This document shows, one piece after another, positions 1-7,018 of a DNA stretch of 64,000 nt. Below the pieces are notes generated by a model. It ran no database searches. It was given only the letters and a program-made list of their open reading frames with translations, and was not told where the DNA came from. The DNA is from Symbiobacterium sp040797425 (lineage in GTDB: Bacteria > Bacillota > Sulfobacillia > Symbiobacteriales > Symbiobacteriaceae): NCBI RefSeq assembly GCF_040797425.1, contig NZ_JBFNEH010000004.1, forward strand, positions 1 to 64,000, in the 5' to 3' direction. A program made the translations under genes and the position numbers. Position 1 is the first letter of the stretch. Each line of letters opens with the position of its first letter.

Positions 1-60
1 ATACGCCCTTTTAACACCACGAATGTCGAGTTGTTCGCGTGAAACTTGAGCTAGGCGCGC

Positions 61-87
61 GGGCCGCCGCAAGGCGGTCCGCCTTTC
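61..87 (+). terminator. hairpin upstream of yabP
   Basis: An 8-bp stem (61-68 with 73-80, one G-U pair) closes a GCAA tetraloop and is followed by a short T-containing stretch (gcctttct). It could end transcription of the gene to the left of the window. There is no clear T-run, so the call is weak. Confidence 0.35.
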
Positions 88-91
88 TGTC

Positions 92-120
92 ACATAAGCA
101 GCCGCCCGGCCGCATAGGAT
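92..120 (+). promoter_or_regulatory. possible sigma-E type promoter of yabP
   Basis: The sequence has ACATAAG near 92-98 and CATAGGAT at 113-120. The spacing and the CATA start of the -10 element resemble sigma-E promoters of Bacillus, and yabP is known there as a mother-cell sporulation gene. The match is partial and the start site is not shown. Confidence 0.3.
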
Positions 121-165
121 GGGACAGGTCCCCCGGGATGGGGGGTGCAGAGGAGGTCGGTCAGG

Positions 166-531
166 GTGGAAGAGCGGACGTTCTATCGGGGGGAGGAGCG
201 CACGCCGTACCGGGGGGACGAACGGGTGCCCGGGATGGGCGAGAGCGATGCCGGGGGTCACAGCCACTCGCTCACCATCGCCAACCGGGAACGGGTCCAC
301 ATCACCGGCGTGATCGGCGTGGACAGCTTCGACGATGAGGAGGTCAACCTCGAGACGGAGATGGGCATGCTCACCATCCGCGGCGAGGAGCTGCAGATCA
401 AGCAGCTGGACCTGGAAAAGGGGCAGTTCGCGGTGGAGGGCTACGTCAGCGCGCTGCAGTACGCCAGCCCGCGGCAGCGCAGCGTCCGGCAGACGCGCGG
501 CCGGTCGTTCCTGGAGCGGCTGCTCCGGTAG
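166..531 (+). CDS. yabP: YabP-family sporulation protein
   Basis: This 121-residue protein matches the YabP/YqfC family: a compact beta-rich domain beginning SLTIANRERVHITGVIGVDS and continuing through an MGMLTIRGEELQIKQLDLEKG segment. In Bacillus YabP is made in the mother cell and is needed for spore cortex formation with YabQ. I chose GTG at 166 because AGGAGG at 151-156 lies nine bases upstream; an earlier in-frame GTG at 145 would put that sequence inside the gene. The C-terminus is basic and unconserved-looking. It is followed 36 bp later by yabQ, as in Bacillus, so the two are probably co-transcribed. Confidence 0.85.
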   Translation: MEERTFYRGEERTPYRGDERVPGMGESDAGGHSHSLTIANRERVHITGVIGVDSFDDEEVNLETEMGMLTIRGEELQIKQLDLEKGQFAVEGYVSALQYASPRQRSVRQTRGRSFLERLLR

Positions 532-567
532 CCGCCTTCACGGGGAAGAGGGTGGGGGGGCAGTCCG

Positions 568-1107
568 ATGCTGCGGATGGAGCTCCAGTTCTATGCGCTG
601 TTCGTCACGATCCTCAGCGGCGTTGGACTGGGCCTCCTGTTCGACCTGCTGCGCGCCGTGAGAGGGTTCCTGCGCCCCGGCCCCGTGCTGGCGGCCCTGG
701 GAGACCTGGCCTACTGGGTGGCGGCAACCGCCATGCTGGGCGCAGGCCTGTTCCTCGGCAGCTGGGGGGAGTACCGCTTCTATGTGCTGGTCGGGCTGCT
801 CGGCGGCCTGGGGCTCTATTACTGGCTCGCCAGCCCCACCGTGCTCTGGCTGGCCGACGGACTGCTGCGGGTTCTGGCGTGGCTGTTGCACCTCTTCTGG
901 ATGCTGGTCCTGCGGCTGCTCTGGTACCCCCTGGTGGCGGCTGTCCGGTTCCTGTACGCCGCCGGCCTGCGCATGGCCGCCTGGCTGGGTCGGCGGCTTG
1001 TCCGGCCGTACCGGTGGCTGCGGCTGCGCTACCTCCTTGCCAAGCGCCGCTGGCGGCGCGCGCTGCGCCGCTGGCTGCAAGGGCGTCACAATCCGCGCGA
1101 TTTCTAA
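568..1107 (+). CDS. yabQ: spore cortex protein YabQ
   Basis: The product (179 residues) begins with MELQFYALFVTILSGVGLGL, followed by LLFDLLRAVR, the signature of YabQ. The sequence shows several hydrophobic membrane helices over roughly residues 5-110, then a very basic arginine-rich tail. YabQ is an integral membrane protein of the outer forespore membrane needed for cortex synthesis in Bacillus. Start is ATG at 568 after a G-rich ribosome site. It is longer than the minimal family domain because of the basic tail. Order yabP-yabQ-divIC is conserved in spore formers and supports the call. Confidence 0.88.
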   Translation: MLRMELQFYALFVTILSGVGLGLLFDLLRAVRGFLRPGPVLAALGDLAYWVAATAMLGAGLFLGSWGEYRFYVLVGLLGGLGLYYWLASPTVLWLADGLLRVLAWLLHLFWMLVLRLLWYPLVAAVRFLYAAGLRMAAWLGRRLVRPYRWLRLRYLLAKRRWRRALRRWLQGRHNPRDF

Positions 1108-1172
1108 CCGTTTCCGCACATTGGTGACGTTCCCCAGAAGGAGTTTCTCGCTGGTGGAAGAAGGTAATAAAA

Positions 1173-1234
1173 GCGTACACATCTTGTACACTAGTTGTAC
1201 TCAGTTTGTACACAGCCTATCCACAGGTTGTGCG
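1173..1234 (+). repeat. helically phased GTAC repeats, 11-bp period
   Basis: Four GTAC cores start at 1175, 1186, 1197 and 1208, exactly 11 bp apart; three of them read TTGTAC(A/T). A degenerate TTGTGCG at 1228-1234 lies two further periods along. The array sits between yabQ and a small helix-turn-helix gene that starts at 1260. Regular one-turn spacing on one DNA face suggests cooperative protein binding. Spacing of this kind is known for tandem sites of OmpR/PhoP-type regulators, but the binder here is unknown. Confidence 0.6.
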
Positions 1235-1259
1235 TAACTAGCCAGGGGCGGACGGGGCA

Positions 1260-1493
1260 GTGAACATCGAGATTCGAGGTGCTGAGCGGCTGAGCTTCCG
1301 GGAACGGCAGGTCGTCGTTCTCAAGGAGATGGGCTGGAGCAACGAGCAGGTCGCCAAGCGGCTCTCGCTCGCGGTGGGCACTGTCGCGACCCTGTACAAC
1401 CGGGCCAAGAGCAAGGGCTATCAGGTGGTCATCGTCCTGCCCGGCGACACCCTCGGGCTGTTTGACAGCGCCGACACGGAGGAAGAAGCATGA
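1260..1493 (+). CDS. small helix-turn-helix protein (sigma region 4-like)
   Basis: A 77-residue protein. Residues about 10-50 (LSFRERQVVVLKEMGWSNEQ then VAKRLSLAVGTVATLYNRAKSKG) form a helix-turn-helix like sigma-70 region 4 or LuxR-type domains. The tail is acidic. There is no region 2, so it is not a complete sigma factor; it may bind DNA or RNA polymerase. The start is GTG at 1260, 48 bp after the phased GTAC cores, which could be its own operator. It overlaps divIC by four bases (ATGA), so the two are translationally coupled. I do not recognise a named ortholog. Confidence 0.6.
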   Translation: MNIEIRGAERLSFRERQVVVLKEMGWSNEQVAKRLSLAVGTVATLYNRAKSKGYQVVIVLPGDTLGLFDSADTEEEA

Positions 1494-1852
1494 GAGCTGC
1501 CCACACGCGACGCGGACAGGCGGTAAACGGCGCGCCCACGCCGGTGCGCCGCGCACGGGGAAACCCCCTGCGGCGGCACTGGCTGACGGGCGCGTTGGTG
1601 GCCGCGCTCGCGGGCTTGCTCTCGTTCGGCGGAATGCAGCTGTACCAGGCGCAGCTTGAGCTGAAGCAGGCCCTCGCCGTGCAGGCCCAGGTGGAGGCCG
1701 AACTCCGGGCCCTGCAGGAGAAGAACCGGCGGCTCTCCGAAACGCTGCAGCGGGTCACCAGCTTCGAGTCGATGGAGCTGAAAGCCAAACAACTGGGCTT
1801 CGTCTGGCCGGAGGAGCAGGTGTTCCAGACCGCACCGCCAGATCCGTACTGA
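1490..1852 (+). CDS. divIC: septum formation initiator DivIC/FtsB family
   Basis: This 120-residue bitopic protein has a basic cytoplasmic stretch (1-30), one membrane helix (about 31-52, LTGALVAALAGLLSF), a coiled coil (about 54-90, rich in E, K, Q and L) and a short extracellular end. That is the layout of DivIC/FtsB, which joins FtsL and DivIB at the division septum. Its place after yabP-yabQ matches Bacillus divIC. The primary sequence is poorly conserved, so FtsL-like proteins cannot be fully excluded; context makes DivIC the best name. Confidence 0.78.
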   Translation: MRAAHTRRGQAVNGAPTPVRRARGNPLRRHWLTGALVAALAGLLSFGGMQLYQAQLELKQALAVQAQVEAELRALQEKNRRLSETLQRVTSFESMELKAKQLGFVWPEEQVFQTAPPDPY

Positions 1853-1867
1853 GGTGGGAAATCAAAG

Positions 1868-1902
1868 CGGGCGCCGGAGCCTGGTGGACAGGCCGGCGCC
1901 CG
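1868..1902 (+). terminator. hairpin after divIC
   Basis: A perfect 10-bp inverted repeat (CGGGCGCCGG, 1868-1877, with 1893-1902) follows divIC by 15 bp. There is no T-run, so termination may be inefficient. It ends just before the tRNA-Leu promoter. Confidence 0.5.
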
Positions 1903-1907
1903 TGCGG

Positions 1908-1936
1908 TTGAAGCGGTGGTTAGCGCGTGATATGAT
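1908..1936 (+). promoter_or_regulatory. promoter of tRNA-Leu
   Basis: TTGAAG (1908-1913) and TATGAT (1931-1936) are separated by 17 bp, close to the housekeeping consensus. The tRNA begins 17 bp after the -10 element. Confidence 0.65.
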
Positions 1937-1952
1937 AGATTGGTGTAATCCT

Positions 1953-2038
<86 letters not shown>

Positions 2039-2046
2039 GGTAATGG

Positions 2047-2078
2047 AAGGGCTGCGGGAAACATACCCCGCAGCCCTT
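2047..2078 (+). terminator. terminator of tRNA-Leu
   Basis: A perfect 12-bp stem (AAGGGCTGCGGG, 2047-2058, with 2067-2078) lies nine bases after the tRNA. The following bases are only modestly T-rich. Confidence 0.6.
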
Positions 2079-2222
2079 CGACGTTGATGGGTTACTGCAG
2101 ACATGCCGCGATCACCGGATCGAGAGGAAGGGATGTCAGGTCGGTGCTGACTCAACGAACCACGTACCCGTCATGCGCGGGGCGAGCGCTCGGGAGCGAT
2201 CACGGAAGCGTGGGGGTGTGCC

Positions 2223-2531
2223 ATGGTGGACCGGGAAGTGCTCGACGAAATGCGGACGGTGCTGTTTGAACTTCAAAGCCTTCTCCAGGCGGAGGGGCTC
2301 TACGCCGAATACGCCTACCTGTTCCGGCGCTGCTGGGAGCTGCTGGACCGCACCGGCACGGAAGCAACGGCCGCGCAGGCCCTGAAGGAGTACCTCCTGG
2401 GCATTCCCAATGCGCCGGGAACAGTTCATGACCTGGTGATCTGGCGGGAGTCCGCCGCGGAGCGGAAGCGGATGAACGAGCGACTTCACGCGCTCCGGGA
2501 GCGTCTGTTTGCGCTGGCGCGAAACCTTTGA
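2223..2531 (+). CDS. hypothetical helical protein
   Basis: The product has 102 residues, is predicted to be almost all helical and is rich in E, L and R. It has no signal peptide, membrane segment or metal-binding motif. Features seen are an amphipathic N-terminal half with LFELQSLLQAEGLYAEYAYL and a coiled-coil-like C-terminus. I do not recognise the family. It stands alone between the tRNA-Leu terminator and a hairpin at 2621-2654, so it is probably monocistronic. Codon use matches its neighbours, which supports a real gene. The start is ATG at 2223 after a weak GGGGGTG. Confidence 0.55.
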   Translation: MVDREVLDEMRTVLFELQSLLQAEGLYAEYAYLFRRCWELLDRTGTEATAAQALKEYLLGIPNAPGTVHDLVIWRESAAERKRMNERLHALRERLFALARNL

Positions 2532-2620
2532 AAAGGAGGGGGCCGAACGGCCGGACACGAGGGGTGATGAGGGGGCGCGGTGAAGCGGCTGCAAATGATA
2601 GACTATTTAACTCTTAGTAT

Positions 2621-2659
2621 GGAGGGAAGTGAGACAAGAAAGTACCCACCCTCCTTTTT
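2621..2659 (+). terminator. terminator after hypothetical gene
   Basis: GGAGGG (2621-2626) can pair with CCCTCC (2649-2654), followed directly by five T residues. The 22-base loop is long. The surrounding 2590-2790 stretch is clearly less GC-rich than the genes and contains no credible coding sequence; it leads into the moaD-like gene. Confidence 0.5.
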
Positions 2660-2820
2660 CCCTATAGTTGTTTCGACATGGATGCCTACGCGCACCCAAT
2701 GGGCACCATCGGCGGATGGCTTACGAAATCGGGCAAGGGTAAGATTAATGTTGGCTATACGTAAACATCGAGCATTGATAGCGGTATGAGCCCAGGCGGT
2801 GCACAAAGGGGGTGGCGTGC

Positions 2821-3099
2821 ATGCGCATCCGGCTCTACGGCCTTCTGCGTGATGCGGCGGAGCGACAGACCGCCCTGGAGATGGACGTGTGCGAAGGGGA
2901 AACCGTCGGCAGCCTGATCGATCGGCTGGTGGCGAAGTACCCGCGCATGCGTCCGCTTTTGTTTGAGCGGCCGGGCGTTCTGTACCGGCACGTGATGATC
3001 GTGCGGAACGGCCGCGACGTCCGTGACGGCGAGGGCCTGGCCACACCCGTCCTCCCTGACGACGAGATGGCCATCTTCCCGCCCAGCGCCGGAGGCTAG
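2821..3099 (+). CDS. MoaD/ThiS-like sulfur carrier
   Basis: This 92-residue protein has the ubiquitin-like fold pattern of MoaD (MRIRLYGLLRDAAERQTALE; DDEMAIFPPSAGG) and ends in the diglycine that is adenylated and thiocarboxylated in the family. MoaD donates sulfur for the pyranopterin dithiolene of molybdenum and tungsten cofactors. ATG at 2821 is preferred over an upstream GTG at 2812 because AAAGGGGG lies at the right distance. Its position just before a ferredoxin and an aldehyde oxidoreductase, which needs a tungsten-pterin, suggests a dedicated carrier; archaeal-type homologs occur in similar clusters. A separate MoaD-MoaE fusion lies at 61560-62264. Confidence 0.8.
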   Translation: MRIRLYGLLRDAAERQTALEMDVCEGETVGSLIDRLVAKYPRMRPLLFERPGVLYRHVMIVRNGRDVRDGEGLATPVLPDDEMAIFPPSAGG

Positions 3100-3147
3100 G
3101 CCAAAGGACCGGCTGCGGCCCGCCGGTCATCGTGAAGCCTTAACTGT

Positions 3148-3174
3148 GAAGCCCCGCATCCACGGTGGGGTTTC
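3148..3174 (+). terminator. weak hairpin between moaD-like gene and ferredoxin gene
   Basis: GAAGCCCC (3148-3155) pairs with GGGGTTTC (3167-3174) with one G-U pair. It could act as an attenuator or RNA-stability element in an operon. No long T-run follows. Confidence 0.3.
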
Positions 3175-3207
3175 GTGTTCCAAAGCACATATAGGGGGTG
3201 GAAAGTG

Positions 3208-3684
3208 ATGGCCAAGATGCTCCTGATCACACCGGACATCTGTACTGGCTGTCACTCCTGCGAGATCGCATGCTCGCAGGAGCACGAAGGGTACTACGTA
3301 CCCTCCAAATCCCGGGTGACGGTGTACACCTGGGAGGATGAGCTGGTCTCGGTTCCGATGATGTGCGTCCAGTGCGAGGACGCCTTCTGCATGAAGGCCT
3401 GCCCCGTGGGCGCCATCAGCAAGCACCCCGACACGGGCGCCATGATCGTCGACCACGGCAAGTGCATCCGCTGCAAGATGTGCATGCAGGCCTGCCCCTT
3501 CGGCGGCACCTCCTTCGACCCCGTGGAGAGCCGCATCCTGAAGTGCGACCTGTGCGGCGGCGATCCGGAGTGCGTGAAGTACTGCCCGAGCGGCGCACTC
3601 AAGTACGTGGACGCGAGCCGGGCGACGATGGAGCGCAAGCGGGCGTACGCCGCCCGACTCAAGGCTGCAGTGGGGGTGAAGTAA
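3208..3684 (+). CDS. polyferredoxin, four [4Fe-4S] clusters (aldehyde oxidoreductase partner)
   Basis: The 158-residue protein has sixteen cysteines in four groups: CTGCHSCEIAC, CVQCEDAFCMKACP, CIRCKMCMQACP and CDLCGGDPECVKYCP. This is the pattern of HycB/DmsB-like electron-transfer subunits, which bind four cubane clusters. The start ATG at 3208 follows GGGGGTGGAAAG; an earlier in-frame ATG at 3175 has no good ribosome site. It ends three bases before the aldehyde oxidoreductase gene. Known bacterial AOR complexes (AorAB type) pair a polyferredoxin with the tungsten subunit, so this is the likely electron acceptor from it. No Tat or Sec signal is visible, so it is cytoplasmic. Confidence 0.85.
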   Translation: MAKMLLITPDICTGCHSCEIACSQEHEGYYVPSKSRVTVYTWEDELVSVPMMCVQCEDAFCMKACPVGAISKHPDTGAMIVDHGKCIRCKMCMQACPFGGTSFDPVESRILKCDLCGGDPECVKYCPSGALKYVDASRATMERKRAYAARLKAAVGVK

Positions 3685-3687
3685 GAG

Positions 3688-5502
3688 ATGTTTGCCTACA
3701 AGGGTAAGATTCTGCGGGTCGATCTGACCTCCGGCACGATCAAGACCGAGTACATCGAGCCCAAGGTGGCGCGCCAGTACATCGGCTGCCGCGGCATGGG
3801 CACCTATTACTGGATGAAGGAATGCGACCCCACCGTCGATCCGCTGAGCCCCGAGAACAAGCTGCTCTTCTTCACCGGCCCGCTGACCGGTACCGCGGCC
3901 CCCGCCTCCGGCCGTTACAACGTCATCACCAAGAGCCCGCTCACCGGTGCGATCGCAGCCTCCAACTCCGGCGGCTACTGGGGTCCGGAGCTGAAGTTCG
4001 CCGGCTGGGACGGCATCATCTTCGAGGGCAAGGCCGAGAAGCCGGTCTATCTCTGGATCGAGGACGACCACGTGGAGCTGCGCTCCGCCGAGCACCTCTG
4101 GGGCAAGACCGTGTTCGAGACCACGGACGCCATCAAGGAGGAGACTGACCCGGACGTCCGCGTCACCTGCATCGGCCCGGCCGGTGAGAAACTGGCCCTG
4201 CTGGCCGTGATCGTCAACGACTACAACCGGGCGGCCGGCCGCAGCGGCGTCGGCGCCGTGATGGGGTCCAAGAACCTGAAGGCCATCGCCGTGCGCGGCC
4301 ACGGCGGCGTCGAGGTGGCCGATCCCGAGAGCTTCAAGAGCTTCGCCGAGCGCGACCGCAGCCTGATGAAGAATGACCCCGTGGCCGGCAATGGTCTGCC
4401 GACCTACGGCACCATGATCCTGGTGAACATCCTGAACGAGCTCGGCGGCCTGCCCACCCACAACTGGCGCGACTCCGGCCAGTGGTCCAAGGCCGACCTC
4501 ACCAGCGGCGAGACGCTGGCCGAGAAGTACCTCGTGCGGAACAAGGGGTGCTTCGGCTGCAACATCGACTGCGGCCGCGTGACCAAGATCCCCGAGGGCC
4601 CGTTCAAGAGCTTCGGCGAGGGGCCGGAGTACGAGGCCGGCTGGTCGTACGGCGCCGACTGCGGCGTGAGCGACCTCGGCGCCATCTGCAAGGCCAGCTT
4701 CCTCTGTAACGAGCTCGGCCTCGACCCGATCTCGGTGGGCTCCACCATCGCCTGTGCGATGGAGCTGTACGAGAACGGCTACATCACCATCAAGGAGACC
4801 GGCATCCCGCTGAACTTCGGCAACGCCGAGGCGATCGTCGAGCTCACCCGGATGATCGGCTATCGCGAAGGCTTCGGCGACCTGGCCTCCGAGGGCTCCT
4901 ACCGGCTGGCCAGCCGCTATGGCCATCCTGAGCTGTCAATGTCCGTGAAGAAGCAGGAGATGCCGGCCTACGATGGCCGCGCGATTCAGGGCATCGGCCT
5001 CAACTACGCCACTTCGAACCGCGGCGGCTGCCACGTGCGCGGCTACACCATCTCGCCCGAGGTGCTGGGCGTGCCCGAGAAGCTCGACCCGCAGTCCATC
5101 GACGAGAAGCCGCAGTGGGTGAAGACCTTCCAGGATCTCACCGCCGCCGTGGACTCCGCCGGCATCTGCCTCTTCACCACCTTCGCCTTCGGCGCGCCGC
5201 AGATTACGGATGAACTGCGGGCGGCCACGGGCTTCGACTACACCGTGGAAGAGGTCATGAAGGCCGGCGAGCGCATCTGGAACCTGGAGCGGCAGTTCAA
5301 CCTGAAGGCCGGGTTCACCAAGAAGGACGATACGCTGCCGCCGCGGCTTCTGAAGGAGCCCATCAAGTTCGGTCCGATGAAGGGCAAGATCAGCCGGCTG
5401 GAGGAGATGCTGCCCAAGTACTACGAGGCGCGCGGCTGGGACAAGGAAGGCAGGCCTACGAAGGATAAGCTGGCCGAGCTCGACCTGGTCGAGTTCGCCT
5501 GA
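3688..5502 (+). CDS. aor: tungsten-type aldehyde:ferredoxin oxidoreductase
   Basis: A 604-residue protein of the AOR family, which oxidises aldehydes to acids and reduces ferredoxin using a tungsten bis-pyranopterin and one [4Fe-4S] cluster. Seen in the sequence: the N-terminal pterin domain (YKGKILRVDLTSG ... GRGMG-like GCRGMGTY; SGRYNVITKSPLTG), the cluster ligands GCFGCNIDC near residues 288-296, the later cysteine in DSAGICLFTTF, and the second pterin segment GIGLNYATSNRGGCHVRGY. Length is typical. The substrate cannot be read from the sequence; the family includes ferredoxin-linked and benzoyl-CoA-reductase-like relatives. It is cytoplasmic and closely linked to its ferredoxin and a MoaD-like carrier. 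Confidence 0.9.
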   Translation: MFAYKGKILRVDLTSGTIKTEYIEPKVARQYIGCRGMGTYYWMKECDPTVDPLSPENKLLFFTGPLTGTAAPASGRYNVITKSPLTGAIAASNSGGYWGPELKFAGWDGIIFEGKAEKPVYLWIEDDHVELRSAEHLWGKTVFETTDAIKEETDPDVRVTCIGPAGEKLALLAVIVNDYNRAAGRSGVGAVMGSKNLKAIAVRGHGGVEVADPESFKSFAERDRSLMKNDPVAGNGLPTYGTMILVNILNELGGLPTHNWRDSGQWSKADLTSGETLAEKYLVRNKGCFGCNIDCGRVTKIPEGPFKSFGEGPEYEAGWSYGADCGVSDLGAICKASFLCNELGLDPISVGSTIACAMELYENGYITIKETGIPLNFGNAEAIVELTRMIGYREGFGDLASEGSYRLASRYGHPELSMSVKKQEMPAYDGRAIQGIGLNYATSNRGGCHVRGYTISPEVLGVPEKLDPQSIDEKPQWVKTFQDLTAAVDSAGICLFTTFAFGAPQITDELRAATGFDYTVEEVMKAGERIWNLERQFNLKAGFTKKDDTLPPRLLKEPIKFGPMKGKISRLEEMLPKYYEARGWDKEGRPTKDKLAELDLVEFA

Positions 5503-5524
5503 GGCTGTCTGATCTAGCCGCCCT

Positions 5525-5555
5525 GTGGGCGGAGCCGTTTCCCGGCTCCGCCCAC
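5525..5555 (+). terminator. strong hairpin between AOR gene and hydrogenase operon
   Basis: A perfect 12-bp stem (GTGGGCGGAGCC, 5525-5536, with 5544-5555) with a 7-base loop occupies the 76-bp gap. No T-run follows, so it may be a partial terminator that lowers hydrogenase expression relative to AOR, or an RNA-stability element. Confidence 0.5.
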
Positions 5556-5578
5556 CACATTCGCGGGAGGGATCCCCG

Positions 5579-7018
5579 ATGCTGCTCTTACTGCTCATGG
5601 TGCCGCTGGCCGCCGCGCTGGCCTGCGCCTGCACAGACGGGCGCAGGGCAGACTGGCTGGCTTCGGCCGCTATGGTCGTAACCGCTGTGCTCACCCTGGC
5701 CTCTGCACCCTGGGGCGGCAAGGTCGCGGCGAGCGCCCTCACCTGGAGCCCGCTTCCCGGCATGACCTTCGGGCTCCGGCTCGACGGGCTCGGCAGCCTC
5801 CTGGCGCTGGTGGTCAGCCTCGTGGGCCTCTGCATCGTCGTCTACTCCGCGGACTATTTCAGCCTGCGGAACCGGGAGCACCCCGAGGAGGAAGGCAAGG
5901 GCCGGTACTACTTCTTCTTCCTGGTCTTTGTCACGGCGATGCTGGGCATGGCGATGGCGCCGGACTTCTTTCAGATCTTCCTGTTCTGGGAGCTGACCAC
6001 GGTCTGCAGCTGGGCCCTGATCTCGCACTACGGCTCGTCCGAGTCCATCCGCTCGGGCCTGAAGGCCATGGCGGTGACCCAGTTCGCCAGCCTCTTCTTC
6101 ATCGGCGGGCTGGTGCTGCTCTACGTGCAGACGGGCTCCTTCGGCTTTGACGCCGTGGCTCGGATGACCCCGGGCGGCCGGGCGGCCTTCGCCATGCTGC
6201 TGCTGGTCGCCGCCTGGGGCAAGGCGGCGCAGGTGCCCTTCTTCACGTGGCTCCCCTCGGCCATGGTGGCGCCCACGCCGGCGTCGGCCTTCCTGCATGC
6301 AGCGGCCATGGTGAAGGCCGGCATCTTCCTGGCTGCCCGTTGCCTCGTCTCCACGGGGGCCTTCAGCGGCTGGGTCGCCGCGGTGATCACCGTGGCCGCC
6401 CTCATCACGCTCTACGTGGGCCTGGCCGGCTACTTCTACGCCGACGACCTGAAGCGGCTGCTCGCCTTCTCCACCATCGCCAACCTGGCCCTGATGCTGG
6501 TGGGCATCGGCCTCGGGGCCATGGGCAGCACGGCCGGGCTGGAGGGCGGGCTTCTTCACCTCTGGAGCCACTCCTTCACGAAGACGCTACTCTTCCTCTG
6601 CGTCGGCGCCATCTCCTGGTCCACCGGCGTGCGGGCCATCTCGCAACTGCGGGGCCTCGCCCGGACGATGCCCCTGACCGCGGCCGGCTTCCTGCTGGGG
6701 GCGCTGGCGATCAGCGGCCTGCCCCCCTTCGGGGTCTTCTGGTCCAAGCTGCTCATCCTGCGAGCTGCCCTCGCGGTGGGCGGGGCCTGGGGCTGGTCGA
6801 CGGCGGCGCTGGTGGTGGTGGAGAGCGCGTTCTCACTGGCCTGGTTCCTCTGGGTCGCCCACCTGGTCCTCTTTGGCGAGAGCAGCGAGCGGGCCCGGTC
6901 CGGGCGCGATCCCTCCCCCGTGATGCAGACGGTGCTCGCCGCGCTCATGGGCCTGGCCCTCGCGGCGCCCTACCTGGGCATGCCGCTCATTCACTGGATC
7001 GCAGGGGGGGTGGCGTAG
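5579..7018 (+). CDS. group 4 hydrogenase membrane subunit, NuoL/HyfB-like antiporter 1
   Basis: This 479-residue hydrophobic protein has about 14 membrane helices and belongs to the proton-translocating NuoL/M/N-MrpA/D family. The charged residues that matter for ion movement in the family are present: Glu in FLFWELTTVCSWAL and Lys in AAWGKAAQVPFFTWLP. ATG at 5579 is preceded by GCGGGAGG; an upstream in-frame start would run through the intergenic hairpin. Its stop abuts the start of the second antiporter gene. It is the first gene of an eight-gene hydrogenase set. Similarity to HyfB, HyfD or Mrp proteins cannot be ranked by eye. Confidence 0.85.
   Translation: MLLLLLMVPLAAALACACTDGRRADWLASAAMVVTAVLTLASAPWGGKVAASALTWSPLPGMTFGLRLDGLGSLLALVVSLVGLCIVVYSADYFSLRNREHPEEEGKGRYYFFFLVFVTAMLGMAMAPDFFQIFLFWELTTVCSWALISHYGSSESIRSGLKAMAVTQFASLFFIGGLVLLYVQTGSFGFDAVARMTPGGRAAFAMLLLVAAWGKAAQVPFFTWLPSAMVAPTPASAFLHAAAMVKAGIFLAARCLVSTGAFSGWVAAVITVAALITLYVGLAGYFYADDLKRLLAFSTIANLALMLVGIGLGAMGSTAGLEGGLLHLWSHSFTKTLLFLCVGAISWSTGVRAISQLRGLARTMPLTAAGFLLGALAISGLPPFGVFWSKLLILRAALAVGGAWGWSTAALVVVESAFSLAWFLWVAHLVLFGESSERARSGRDPSPVMQTVLAALMGLALAAPYLGMPLIHWIAGGVA

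Noticed and set aside
1217..1225. DnaA-box-like CTATCCACA next to the GTAC repeats
   Set aside because: One near-match with no further boxes, no dnaA and no AT-rich unwinding region does not support an origin.
2672..2678. Single Spo0A-box match (TTCGACA) upstream of the MoaD-like gene
   Set aside because: A 7-base site occurs by chance several times in 64 kb and there is no second box or matching promoter nearby.
2580..2789. A 69-codon frame with GTG start after the hypothetical gene
   Set aside because: It runs through a terminator-like hairpin in an AT-richer patch and has no ribosome site or recognisable sequence.
2532..2820. Possible molybdenum-cofactor riboswitch before the MoaD-AOR genes
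   Set aside because: I could not find the conserved Moco-RNA segments or a matching fold; only a plain terminator-like hairpin is visible.
3127..4926. A 599-codon reverse-strand open frame opposite the ferredoxin and AOR genes
   Set aside because: High GC makes long antisense frames common. The forward genes have clear motifs, and the reverse product is a low-complexity shadow rich in A, G, H, L and V.
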